A DNA stretch of 30,884 bases from Pyrinomonadaceae bacterium (GCA_025937955.1 JAICQI010000001.1:1-30884), one strand, 5' to 3'. Positions 7,679 to 15,096 are shown, counted from the stretch's first letter. The notes: generated by a model not told the origin, from the letters alone. Program-made: numbers and translations.

Positions 7679-8584
7679 GTGGCCTCGGTTCGCACACAAA
7701 AAGAGATTCGACAGCGAGCCCCCATCTGGCTCGTGACGTTGCTCGTCGCCAATCTCGTCATCATGGCAGTAGACGCGCGCGACGCCGATGGCCAACACAA
7801 AGTGCTCCGCATCTGGACGCAAACCTTTGCTTCACCACTGCAGAGTGCATCTTCAAAAGCCAGCGGCGCCACCACCGGGTTCTTCCAGCAAATCTGGAAC
7901 TTCCGCAGCACGGCGCAGGAAAACGAACAACTAAAAGAACGCCTGACGCAGGTTGAAACGGAACTCAATAACGCGCGCCAGGCGACTATCGAAAACGAAC
8001 GGCTCAAAGGACTGCTTGGCCTCAGCGAACAAACCGATATTAAGAGTGTTCCCGCGCGCGTCATCGCGCGAGATCCTTCAGTGTGGTTCAACACGATCAC
8101 GATCAATCGCGGCAGTAGTTCAGGAATCCAAATGAACATGCCTGTGGTAACTCCCGGCGGAATCGTGGGGCGCGTCATCACCGTTAGTCCCTTTGCGTCC
8201 CAGGTCATGTTGCTCACCGATGAAAAAGCAGGCGCCGGCGCCGTTGTCGGTCAACTCGGACAATCGGGCGCGCTCGGTTCGGTGCGTGGCCGGGCCGATC
8301 TCGGAGTGGCGCTGATCGAAATGCGTTACGTGTCGGGTACGGAGAAAGTTGAAGTCGGCGACAACGTGATGACGACCGGTCAGGACGGAATTTATCCGGC
8401 TGGTTTGAACGTGGGCCGAGTTGTTGACGTAAAAAGCGGAACCGCCACGCAGGCCCATCAGATTCTCATTCAACCCGGCGCCCAGCTCGATCGCCTTGAA
8501 GACGTTGCTGTGCTTTTATATCACCCCCCGCCACGTTCAGTCCCCGAACAGACACCGCAGAACGCAGACAGATCCAGGAGATGA
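7679..8584 (+). CDS. mreC: Rod shape-determining protein MreC
   Basis: This 301-residue protein is the periplasmic scaffold of the elongasome, which activates PBP2 and links it to MreB/MreD. It has a cytoplasmic basic N-terminus and one membrane helix at about 15-31. A coiled-coil segment at about 75-115 contains ENEQLKERLTQVETELNNAR, and the two beta-rich MreC lobes run from about 124 to 280 (e.g. ARVIARDPSVWFNTITINRG). The start is GTG at 7679; no better start lies between it and the repeat at 7635-7654, and the ribosome site is weak. It ends 18 bp before mreD. An AGGAG at 8576-8580 overlaps its last codons but faces an out-of-frame ATG at 8581 that reads only 11 codons. Confidence 0.95.
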   Translation: MASVRTQKEIRQRAPIWLVTLLVANLVIMAVDARDADGQHKVLRIWTQTFASPLQSASSKASGATTGFFQQIWNFRSTAQENEQLKERLTQVETELNNARQATIENERLKGLLGLSEQTDIKSVPARVIARDPSVWFNTITINRGSSSGIQMNMPVVTPGGIVGRVITVSPFASQVMLLTDEKAGAGAVVGQLGQSGALGSVRGRADLGVALIEMRYVSGTEKVEVGDNVMTTGQDGIYPAGLNVGRVVDVKSGTATQAHQILIQPGAQLDRLEDVAVLLYHPPPRSVPEQTPQNADRSRR

Positions 8585-8602
8585 AGCGATTGCCATCTTT
8601 CT

Positions 8603-9145
8603 ATGTCGCAGCTTAAGATCGCCGTAGTTCTGTTAGTCTCTATCCTGCTCCAGCTTTTGCTGCGCGAGGTTTGGCGCCCACTCTCTTATATCGACTTTCC
8701 CCTCGTTGTTGTTGTTTACATCGCCTTGCAACGTGACGCCTGGCAGGCGTTGCTGGTCGGTACACTCGCAGGATTGATCGTTGATGCTGCCAGCGGTGGC
8801 TTGATTGGCGCAGGAGGTTTTTCCAAGACTCTGACGGCGTATGTCATCTATTTCGCGGCGACGCGCGTAAATCTCGAAAACCCGCTGTTGAGAATTCCGG
8901 TGCTCGCCGCGGGTTCGTTGCTCGATTCGGCAATCTACGTTTTCTGGCACCGGGTGCTGGGGTATCCACCGGCCGTTCCGTTCGTGCAGACAATGTCATA
9001 TAAACTAATTGCCACGACCGTCGCCGGAACGCTGGCGCTCTACATAATCGATGCGCTGGTCGCGGAGCGATCGGCACAACGGCGTCAATTCGCAACTCGT
9101 CGTCGCGTTGCTCGACGTTCGACGGGACCGCTGAGGAGGAGGTGA
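8603..9145 (+). CDS. mreD: Rod shape-determining membrane protein MreD
   Basis: This small 180-residue polytopic protein has about five membrane helices, at roughly 5-21, 31-45, 48-67, 74-87 and 97-118, with a further segment at 133-153. It shows the MreD features: an N-terminal hydrophobic segment, PLVVVVYIALQR and a GTLAGLIVDAASGGLIGAGGF stretch. It ends in an Arg-rich tail (RRSTGPLRRR). Position between mreC and the PBP2 gene supports the call. The terminal Arg codons AGG-AGG-AGG form a near-perfect Shine-Dalgarno sequence discussed separately. Confidence 0.93.
   Translation: MSQLKIAVVLLVSILLQLLLREVWRPLSYIDFPLVVVVYIALQRDAWQALLVGTLAGLIVDAASGGLIGAGGFSKTLTAYVIYFAATRVNLENPLLRIPVLAAGSLLDSAIYVFWHRVLGYPPAVPFVQTMSYKLIATTVAGTLALYIIDALVAERSAQRRQFATRRRVARRSTGPLRRR
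9134..9144 (+). promoter_or_regulatory. Strong Shine-Dalgarno sequence stranded from its gene
   Basis: AGGAGGAGGTG at 9134-9144 forms the end of mreD and matches the anti-Shine-Dalgarno almost perfectly, but the mrdA ATG is 56 bases further on. The nearest GTG (9147) reads only five codons before TAA. The spacing suggests that it served mrdA before the spacer was expanded. Confidence 0.45.
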
Positions 9146-9177
9146 AGTGCTTCAGTGCAACTAAGTGGAACGAACAA

Positions 9178-9198
9178 AGCACTAAGCACTAAGCACTA
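9178..9198 (+). repeat. Three tandem AGCACTA heptamers before mrdA
   Basis: Three exact copies of AGCACTA at 9178-9184, 9185-9191 and 9192-9198 are followed by AG and then the mrdA ATG at 9201. The unit occupies the place where a ribosome binding site should be. In the mrdA frame it contains a TAA at 9183-9185, so no upstream in-frame start can bypass it. Confidence 0.9.
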
Positions 9199-9200
9199 AG

Positions 9201-11168
9201 ATGAAATTCGAAGACACATCTCAGAACCTTCGGGCGCGCCTGCGGTTTATCCAGGTGCTCGTGATCCTCATGCTCGGCCTGCTCAGCGTTCGGCTCTACG
9301 TCTTGCAGGTGGTCAGAGGCGAGCGGTACGCCGAAATCGCCGAAAATCAGCGCCGCCGCCGTCTTCCCATCCCTGCGCCGCGTGGCGTCATTATGGATCG
9401 CGAAGGCCGCATACTTGTCGACTCGCGCCCGATTTACAACGTCATCCTCTCGCGCGAGGACGTCAAAGGTAAGGATCTGAATTCGCTCATCGAACCACTC
9501 TCGGAAGGGCTCACGGTCGACAAAGACTTCCTGCGCGAATACTTCGAGCTCGTGAAAACGATGCCGGCGTTTGAGTCGATCATGGTGAAGCAGGGTGCGA
9601 CGCCCGGTGACCTCGCCTGGGTCGAAGCACACAATCTCGAGTTCCCCGAACTACGCGTCGAGAAACAACCTCAGCGTCGGTATCCCGACAACGGCTCACT
9701 CGCGCACGTGCTCGGATACGTCGGCGAGATCAGTCCGGAGCAACTCAAGCAGCAAGCGTCAAAAGATAGGGGTCTCAAACCGGGCGATATCGTCGGCCTC
9801 AGTGGCATCGAGCAAATCTATGACGACTACCTGCGCGGGCGCGACGGTTATCGGGAGGTGGTGGTCGATAGTCGCGGGCGCATTCAGGATGAGATCGAAA
9901 TTGTCGATCCCATACCGGGTCGTGATCTGGTCACGACGATCGATCTGGATCTGCAACTGGCCGCCGAAGAGCAACTGGCAAATTCCGCAACTCAGCGCGG
10001 TGTGATCATCGCAACGGATCCGAACAATGGCGAGATCCTGGCGCTGGCGTCATATCCGACATTCGATCCGAATCTGTTTTCACAACGAATCACGACAAAA
10101 GAAGGGCGCGCCGAGTACGCCGCGCTCCTGAGCAATCCGGAAACACCGCTTCTCAATCGTGCGGTCCAAAGCCGTTATCCGCCGGGCTCCACTTGGAAAA
10201 TCCCGATGGCGGTGGCGGGCTTGAAACAGGGTGCCATCACTTTGGACCACTCGAATCTGGTCTGCGGCGGCGGCATCCAGGTCGGCAACAAGTTCACGCG
10301 CTGTATGGGGAACCACGGCTCGCCGGACGTTAGAGCCGCCATCACCCATTCCTGCGACGGTTACTTCTATCGTCTTGGCTTGAAGATGGGCATCGACGGC
10401 ATCGTCGAGATGGTTGATGAGTTTGATCTGAACAAACGTACGGGGATCGATCTTCCGAACGAAGTGGTGAGCTGGACGCCGTCGCGCGAGTTCAAACGCC
10501 GCATGCAGCCGAGAGATCCGGAATGGCGCGATATCGATACTGTCTATGCATCTTTCGGACAGGTCTACGACATCATCACGCCTATCTCTTTGTTGCGAAC
10601 GATTGCCGGAATCAGCGTTGATGGCCGTTTGTACATTCCTCACGTCCTGAAGGAAGTTAAGGCTTTCGGGACTCCGGGCACGGCTGAATATAGTCCAGTA
10701 GTAACATTCCAACCGCTCGATCCGAAGCGGCCCAATCCGAAGGTCGTTCCGATTCCTGAAGATATCGATGCGGCTGTCGTCGAGGGCATGTGGCGAGTGG
10801 TGAACGGCGGCGGCACGGGCGCGCGCATTGCGATGGCGGGCTTTGATATCGCCGGCAAAACGGGGACGGCGCAGGTGGTCGGGCTCGGTAAGGATGTCGG
10901 CAAGAACAAGGATCACGCGTGGTTTGTCAGTTATGCTCCGGCTTACAAACCAGAGATCGCGATGGTGGCTTTGATCGAGAATTCCGGGTTTGGCGGATCA
11001 CACGCAGCGCCGGCGATTCGCGGAGTTTACGACGTCTACTACCGCAAGACTCGTCACGAAGAACCGCCCGGAGCAGTGAAACAGATTGCGAAGAACCAGC
11101 CTGCTAAGCCTGAGACTGCCAAACCGGCGGCTCCCGCAGCTCAGCAAACGGCCGTTAATAATGAGTAG
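9201..11168 (+). CDS. mrdA: Penicillin-binding protein 2, elongasome transpeptidase
   Basis: This 655-residue class B PBP is the cross-linking enzyme of sidewall synthesis, working with RodA. It has one N-terminal membrane helix at about 14-34, a pedestal/dimerisation domain (RRLPIPAPRGVIMDREGRIL at 54-73), and a transpeptidase domain from about 240. The active-site motifs are S330-T-W-K333, S384-C-D386 and K553-T-G555. Catalytic Ser number and motif types match E. coli PBP2. Cys355, Cys368, His372 and Cys385 are spaced like the zinc-binding loop reported in PBP2 of Gram-negatives, so a metal site is plausible. The C-terminal tail is Pro/Ala/Gln-rich. The only usable start is ATG 9201, which has no Shine-Dalgarno. 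rodA follows after 11 bp. Confidence 0.97.
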   Translation: MKFEDTSQNLRARLRFIQVLVILMLGLLSVRLYVLQVVRGERYAEIAENQRRRRLPIPAPRGVIMDREGRILVDSRPIYNVILSREDVKGKDLNSLIEPLSEGLTVDKDFLREYFELVKTMPAFESIMVKQGATPGDLAWVEAHNLEFPELRVEKQPQRRYPDNGSLAHVLGYVGEISPEQLKQQASKDRGLKPGDIVGLSGIEQIYDDYLRGRDGYREVVVDSRGRIQDEIEIVDPIPGRDLVTTIDLDLQLAAEEQLANSATQRGVIIATDPNNGEILALASYPTFDPNLFSQRITTKEGRAEYAALLSNPETPLLNRAVQSRYPPGSTWKIPMAVAGLKQGAITLDHSNLVCGGGIQVGNKFTRCMGNHGSPDVRAAITHSCDGYFYRLGLKMGIDGIVEMVDEFDLNKRTGIDLPNEVVSWTPSREFKRRMQPRDPEWRDIDTVYASFGQVYDIITPISLLRTIAGISVDGRLYIPHVLKEVKAFGTPGTAEYSPVVTFQPLDPKRPNPKVVPIPEDIDAAVVEGMWRVVNGGGTGARIAMAGFDIAGKTGTAQVVGLGKDVGKNKDHAWFVSYAPAYKPEIAMVALIENSGFGGSHAAPAIRGVYDVYYRKTRHEEPPGAVKQIAKNQPAKPETAKPAAPAAQQTAVNNE

Positions 11169-11179
11169 CACTTAGTTAG

Positions 11180-12301
11180 ATGGTCGCGATTATTCACAAA
11201 CGTAGTTGGCGTGATTTCGACTGGCTCCTGGCCTTGCTCGCTATCGGTATCGTTCTCTTCGGAACGATCCAGATTCGTAACGCGCAGCCGACTGAGCCTT
11301 ACTGGGCCAAGCAACTCATCGGTCTCGCGATTGGTCTGGTTGCGATGCTCGCCATTGCATTTACCGACTACCGGCGTCTACTCAATCTCGCACCCGCGTT
11401 CTACATCTTTGGATTGATCCTGCTGGTGATCGTGCTCGTTCCCGGTATTGGTCTGAAGATCAACGGGCAACGTGCGTGGATCAAAGTGCCGGGTATTGGT
11501 CAGTTTCAGCCGTCTGAGTTTGTGAAGGTAACGACGGCGATGATGCTGGCGCGTTACTTCGGGAAGAACCGCCTGCAGGTGCTGAATGTCAAAGAGATGA
11601 TTGTGGGCGGGATCATTCTCGCGTTGCCGATTGGGCTCATCCTATTAGAGCCGGATGTTGGTTCGGTGCTCACTTACCTTCCGATTCTCGCGGTCGTGCT
11701 GTTTCTATCTGCGATTCGATTGAGACTGGTGATTGCGAGTGCTTTACTCGCGGTGGTGCTGGTTCCCGGTGCTTATGTCCTCGGCGTCAAGACAGGCGCA
11801 ATAAAACCTTATCAGCAGGAACGAATCAACGTGATTCTCGATCCGGAAAACGCTGATCGGCGTCGGATTGGTTATCACACCTGGCAGTCGATCCTGACAG
11901 TCGGTGAAGGAGGCTTATTCGGCTCGCGTTCTTCCGTCGAACACTCGCAGAGCGGTTTGAAGTTTCTTCCCGAGCCACACACCGATTTCATCTATGCTGT
12001 TACCGCCGAAAACTCCGGCTTCATCGGCTGCGTGTTAGTCCTGCTGGCTTACGTAATACTGCTCTCCCGTCTAATCACGGGCGCGCGGCGTGCGTCCGAC
12101 CGCATGGGCATGCTCTTCATCATGGCCTTCGTCGGCGGACTCACCTTTCAAATCTTCATCAACATCGGCATGGCCCTGGGCATCTCGCCCGTCATCGGCG
12201 TCCCCCTCCCCCTGATGAGCGCCGGCCTCGCCTCCCTCATCGCCACCTTCATCGCCATCGGCTTCGCGATTAGTGTGCAGCTACGCCGGTTCGTGAATTA
12301 G
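11180..12301 (+). CDS. rodA: RodA, SEDS-family peptidoglycan glycosyltransferase
   Basis: This 373-residue SEDS protein polymerises lipid II into glycan strands in partnership with PBP2. It has about ten membrane helices. Conserved family stretches are GIGLKINGQRAWIKVPG (89-105), FQPSEFVKV (109-117), LLEPDVGSVLTYLP (155-168) and ERINVILDPENADRR (214-228). EPHTDFIYAVTAENSGFIG at 265-283 contains Asp269, the counterpart of the essential Asp of E. coli RodA. It closes the + strand cell-shape cluster and ends only 4 bp before the convergent YdcF-like gene. No intrinsic terminator is evident there. Confidence 0.96.
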   Translation: MVAIIHKRSWRDFDWLLALLAIGIVLFGTIQIRNAQPTEPYWAKQLIGLAIGLVAMLAIAFTDYRRLLNLAPAFYIFGLILLVIVLVPGIGLKINGQRAWIKVPGIGQFQPSEFVKVTTAMMLARYFGKNRLQVLNVKEMIVGGIILALPIGLILLEPDVGSVLTYLPILAVVLFLSAIRLRLVIASALLAVVLVPGAYVLGVKTGAIKPYQQERINVILDPENADRRRIGYHTWQSILTVGEGGLFGSRSSVEHSQSGLKFLPEPHTDFIYAVTAENSGFIGCVLVLLAYVILLSRLITGARRASDRMGMLFIMAFVGGLTFQIFINIGMALGISPVIGVPLPLMSAGLASLIATFIAIGFAISVQLRRFVN

Positions 12302-12305
12302 ATTT

Positions 12306-12989
12306 CTAATCCGTGTTATCCGTGTCAATCTGCGGCTGAATTAAATATTTGTCGAAGCCGGCGCGGACGAGGACTTCGAACGCTGCCCACACATCGTCCG
12401 GAATCTCCTGCTCGATCTGATACCCACGCGCAGGATAAAGTTTTATTCTCTGTAGATCGCCCACCATTATACTGACGACGTCGGCCGCCGATAGCGAACT
12501 GTTAGCGTATTCCGCGAGATAGCTTCGAAATGAGACCGGAGGCGACGTAACGATCAGATCTTTCTCGGGCCAGAGTTTGCGAAAAGTTGCATAGCTGCGC
12601 CGCTCCATGTAGGGCTTCTGCACGACGATGAAATTGTGCGGGTTGAGACCTTTGTCGGCGAGTAGTCTCTTTGTGAACGCGATGTTCTCACCGGTGTTTG
12701 TCGAGTGTGCTTCAATCAGAATACTTTCACGCGGCACGTTCAAACTCATCGCGATGCGGGCGAAGCGCTCGGCTTCAGGCTCGCTCCAGAGACTTCTGGT
12801 GATCGCGCCGTGCCCGCCGGAGAAGATGATGAGCGGCGCCCAACCTTCGAGAAATAGTTGCGCGCCTCGCTCTGCAACTCTCTCGTCGTGACTGCAAAGC
12901 ACCAGGATCGCGTCCGCTTTCGCGACCTGGTGCTTCATCAAATGGTAGTCCCAGATTTTTTCGGCCAGCGCAAACGTCTGTTGGTCCAT
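12306..12989 (-). CDS. YdcF-like DUF218 protein
   Basis: This 227-residue soluble protein has a DUF218 fold at about 24-165. Typical pieces are ADAILVLCSHDERVAERGAQL (25-45, read in two halves), IIFSGGHG (54-61), the Glu-rich PEAERFARIA (71-80), STNTGENIAFTKRLL (96-110) and QKPYMERRSY (124-133). The start resembles E. coli YdcF (AEKIWDYH). YdcF binds S-adenosylmethionine in vitro, but the biological role of the family is not settled. It follows the DinB-like gene after 6 nt and is probably co-transcribed. The last residues (about QPQIDTDNTD) are encoded by an intergenic-type repeat, so the native C-terminus may have been altered. Confidence 0.88.
   Translation of the reverse strand: MDQQTFALAEKIWDYHLMKHQVAKADAILVLCSHDERVAERGAQLFLEGWAPLIIFSGGHGAITRSLWSEPEAERFARIAMSLNVPRESILIEAHSTNTGENIAFTKRLLADKGLNPHNFIVVQKPYMERRSYATFRKLWPEKDLIVTSPPVSFRSYLAEYANSSLSAADVVSIMVGDLQRIKLYPARGYQIEQEIPDDVWAAFEVLVRAGFDKYLIQPQIDTDNTD
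12307..12337. repeat. CCGCAGAT/ATCCGTG repeat element inside the 3' end of the ydcF-like gene
   Basis: The sequence reads TAATCCGTGTTATCCGTG followed by TCAATCTGCGGCT, the same words as the palindromes at 3358 and 24423 but without a full opposing arm. It covers the stop codon and the last codons of the - strand gene. Confidence 0.75.
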
Positions 12990-12995
12990 AGGTAC

Positions 12996-13493
12996 TTACG
13001 CGCCGGCCCTGATCGCTCCCAGTGTCAGACGAATCCCACCGAGGTGGTAAGCAGTATGAACGAGTATCGATAACGCACCCACGATGTCGTATTTACCATC
13101 CCATCGCTCGAAAGAGTTGATGGTGGCTAATGCCTTTGCGTGACTCTGTCGCAAACGCTCCTTGATGTCCTCCCACTGCTCAGGCGTGACCTCGCGAACA
13201 GTTTCCCAAATCTCACGCCAGTTGTTCTGTTTGTCGATACCGGTGCGCATGAAGTCGTCGAGGACATCAAGATAAAAGCGAGCATGCTCGACTTGCGCGG
13301 CGATAGTGGCGGAGTTCGCAGAGATAGCCCGCGATGCTTCCATCGCGGAAACTCCTTCCAGCGTTTCAAACAACGTGGTTCCTTTGTCGAGATAAATCCC
13401 GCGAACATTCGAGAAAGTTTCCTGGAGACATAACAGCAGCGCCTTCTTAAAACGTTCGACCGGTATCTGAGCAGACATCTTTGCTTCCATCAC
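12996..13493 (-). CDS. DinB-like four-helix protein
   Basis: This 165-residue all-helical protein has the His arrangement of DinB/YfiT-type metal-binding proteins: H70 in QVEHARFYLDVL and the pair H146/H150 in HTAYHLGGIR. DinB-superfamily members include thiol-dependent transferases, but many are uncharacterised and no substrate can be inferred. The first ATG is supported by AAGGAG about nine bases upstream. It sits between the mini TMEM175-like gene (14 nt upstream) and the YdcF-like gene (6 nt downstream), probably in one - strand transcript. Confidence 0.75.
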   Translation of the reverse strand: MMEAKMSAQIPVERFKKALLLCLQETFSNVRGIYLDKGTTLFETLEGVSAMEASRAISANSATIAAQVEHARFYLDVLDDFMRTGIDKQNNWREIWETVREVTPEQWEDIKERLRQSHAKALATINSFERWDGKYDIVGALSILVHTAYHLGGIRLTLGAIRAGA

Positions 13494-13507
13494 ACCTTAC
13501 TCCTTGT

Positions 13508-13705
13508 TTAAGCCGCAGCCTCTTCGTTAACGGTGGCTGCTTCCGGTTTACCCTTCTTCGAAGTCGGATCCAGCACGCGTGCCAGCAGCGGGATGAACGC
13601 GAAGCTGACTGGCGCCAGCAACGTGATCACAATCGCGAATACAGCGTCGCTAAAAAAGACCACGCGCTCGAAGCTCAGCAAAGCGTCGGGTTCATGTTTA
13701 TCCAT
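13508..13705 (-). CDS. Miniature TMEM175-like (DUF1211) membrane protein
   Basis: This 65-residue protein carries the TMEM175/DUF1211 signature SFERVVFFSDAVFAIVITLL at about 11-30. In bacterial TMEM175 potassium channels this forms the pore-lining first helix with the F-S-D motif. A second hydrophobic stretch, PVSFAFIPLLARVL, and a polar Lys/Glu/Ala tail follow. Full family members have about six helices and around 200 residues, so about two thirds is missing, as if helix 1 had been joined to the last helix. The ATG at 13705 has GAGG at a good distance upstream, so it may still be translated. It could be a decayed gene or a genuine short protein. Confidence 0.6.
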   Translation of the reverse strand: MDKHEPDALLSFERVVFFSDAVFAIVITLLAPVSFAFIPLLARVLDPTSKKGKPEAATVNEEAAA

Positions 13706-13720
13706 CAATTCGCCTCAAGT

Positions 13721-13771
13721 GCCGCGGATAAACGCGGATAAATCCGGATTTTATCCGGGTTTATCCGTGGC
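13721..13771. repeat. Intergenic palindrome overlapping a gene end (ATCCGTG family)
   Basis: Arm 13721-13745 (GCCGCGGATAAACGCGGATA and following) pairs imperfectly with 13746-13771 (GGATTTTATCCGGGTTTATC and following). The second arm contains the stop codon and final codons of the - strand P-loop gene that ends at 13751. The element separates that gene from the mini TMEM175-like gene. Confidence 0.85.
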
Positions 13772-14272
13772 TAATAACCGCAAAAATTTCCGGACTTCAC
13801 GGGGAGAATGCAGCCATACGACTTGTTTTCCTTCGGCTTGTTCGCTTAGCAGTTTAATGACTTTTGGTCTTGATCTATGTGAATAATTCCAGACCCAGAG
13901 AATAAAGTCGAGATCGAGCTTTTCGTTACAACCCTCAGCCATGTCAGGCCGCGAACGGTTTCGATAGAGCAATCGTCTCTTCAGTACCCGCCACAGGCAC
14001 AACAATCGCGACATGTCGAGAAAAACTATCGTGTCGCAATGCCGAAGTCTGAGCCCGAGCGTGCCTCCGAAGTTACCATCGAGGATCCACGCGTCGCCAC
14101 TGACTAACTGCGTTACCGTCCGTAACCACTCGTCTTCCGAAGGCTTGGACCACCCTGAGCGCCAGTAAGCCGAATCGAGATGGCTAACTTCGATATCGAG
14201 CGCCTCTCCCAACTGCCTTGCAAAAGTCGACTTCCCAGCACCCCCAGGACCGATCACCAAAACCCGTTTCAT
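13751..14272 (-). CDS. FlaR-like P-loop kinase/NTPase
   Basis: This 173-residue protein has an N-terminal Walker A (IGPGGAGKSTFARQLG, 7-22) and the adenylate-kinase-like layout of the family often labelled DNA topology modulation protein FlaR. It reads LDSAYWRSGWSKPSEDEW, then WILDGNFGGTLGLRL, then a hydrophobic Walker B-like IVFLDMSRL, an Arg-rich lid (RRLLYRNRSRPDM) and VVWLHSPREVRKFL. Nucleotide binding is certain from the motif; the phosphate acceptor is unknown and the FlaR label may be misleading. Its ATG overlaps the stop of the preceding TfoX_N-like gene by ATGA, so translation is probably coupled. The last eight residues (LLATDKPG) are encoded by a repeat palindrome. Confidence 0.82.
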   Translation of the reverse strand: MKRVLVIGPGGAGKSTFARQLGEALDIEVSHLDSAYWRSGWSKPSEDEWLRTVTQLVSGDAWILDGNFGGTLGLRLRHCDTIVFLDMSRLLCLWRVLKRRLLYRNRSRPDMAEGCNEKLDLDFILWVWNYSHRSRPKVIKLLSEQAEGKQVVWLHSPREVRKFLRLLATDKPG

Positions 14273-14613
14273 ACACGCCCGACTCTTCGATCACCATTGA
14301 CCATCAACTCACAAGCTTTAAAAGCGTACTCTTCGAAGTACTCGAGGCGCGAAGCGAGAACTACCCACGCCTTCTTACCGGAGCGCCAGAGATAGCGTCT
14401 CGGCAGATCCGGAAATTCCCGGCTCAGACTATCAACGTGCTCGGTCGTAGTAAACAACCATAACCCGTTTGTCGCCGGCTTTTTCTCGCTGTCGCGCAAC
14501 GCGCACAGAAGCTTCTCGTCGAGATAGACGTAAGTGAAACCAAACATACGCTTCACAACCGGCCGGATCGGCTGCAACTCGTCCAGTACGAATGGAAATG
14601 GGTCGCGTCTCAT
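14269..14613 (-). CDS. TfoX N-terminal-like small protein
   Basis: This 114-residue protein, read from ATG 14613, resembles the TfoX_N/Sxy fold in its LQPIRPVVKRMFGFTYVYLD stretch, followed by LLCALRDSEK. The rest (PRRYLWRSGKKAWVVLAS) is like stand-alone proteins of unknown function. A GTG at 14625 would add four residues, but GGGGGAG lies between the two starts and would serve the ATG, although at short spacing. Some TfoX-domain proteins regulate competence; this small version has no assigned role. It overlaps the P-loop gene by 4 nt. Confidence 0.65.
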   Translation of the reverse strand: MRRDPFPFVLDELQPIRPVVKRMFGFTYVYLDEKLLCALRDSEKKPATNGLWLFTTTEHVDSLSREFPDLPRRYLWRSGKKAWVVLASRLEYFEEYAFKACELMVNGDRRVGRV

Positions 14614-14688
14614 AAGCTCCCCCACTGTCTAATCCGTCCTCAGTGCGTTAATCTGTGAACAAATCTATGTGCTGAAAGGAACCATGGA

Positions 14689-15096
14689 ATGGCGCCACCA
14701 CTCTACCGGATCATTCTGCAAGTGGACAATCTCGACAAGGCCGAAGAGTTTTATGGAAAGCTGCTCGGCGACCGTGGCCGGCGCATTCCGCGCGCCTCGC
14801 GTCATTACATTGATTGTGGCCCGGTTATTCTGGCGCTGGTCGATGTTAACGGCGAAGGCATTCCCGGCCTCGAGCCGAAGCCACTGCCCGATTACATCTA
14901 TTTCGCGGTAAGCGACGTCGAAGCAGTCTATCAACGAGCGCAGGAGTTGCAATGTCTCTCGACTGAAGATGTACATGGCGAGAGCGCCGGTGATCTCGTC
15001 AAACGTCCCTGGGGTGAGCGCTCGTTTTACGTTCACGACCCGTGGGGAAACGGACTTTGCTTCGTCGACGAGAGCACATTATTCACTGGCAAGTAA
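14689..15096 (+). CDS. VOC-superfamily (glyoxalase/bleomycin-resistance-like) protein
   Basis: This 135-residue protein shows the paired beta-alpha-beta-beta-beta modules of the vicinal-oxygen-chelate fold. The first starts at RIILQVDNLDKAEEFYGKLL (7-26), and the second ends in WGERSFYVHDPWGNGLCFVD (108-127), the typical C-terminal signature. AAAGGA lies upstream of the start. VOC proteins range from lactoylglutathione lyases to dioxygenases and antibiotic-binding proteins, and the metal ligands here are not clear enough to choose. The next gene begins 5 nt after its stop, so the two are probably an operon. Confidence 0.85.
   Translation: MAPPLYRIILQVDNLDKAEEFYGKLLGDRGRRIPRASRHYIDCGPVILALVDVNGEGIPGLEPKPLPDYIYFAVSDVEAVYQRAQELQCLSTEDVHGESAGDLVKRPWGERSFYVHDPWGNGLCFVDESTLFTGK

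Noticed and set aside
8581..8616. Short ATG frame directly after AGGAG between mreC and mreD
   Set aside because: It reads only 11 codons before TAA and overlaps the mreD start; perhaps a coupling peptide, but there is no support for a gene.
10080..10916. Long opposite-strand open frame within mrdA
   Set aside because: It overlaps the transpeptidase domain, is His/Arg/Asp-rich and matches no family; a codon-bias shadow.
13508..13705. Antitoxin or toxin small gene
   Set aside because: The FSDAVFAI signature points to TMEM175/DUF1211 and there is no partner gene of toxin-antitoxin type.
14626..14688. Promoter or tRNA in the divergent spacer before the VOC gene
   Set aside because: Only degraded repeat words (TAATCTGTG, AATCTATGTG) and the ribosome site were visible; no cloverleaf or clear promoter pair.
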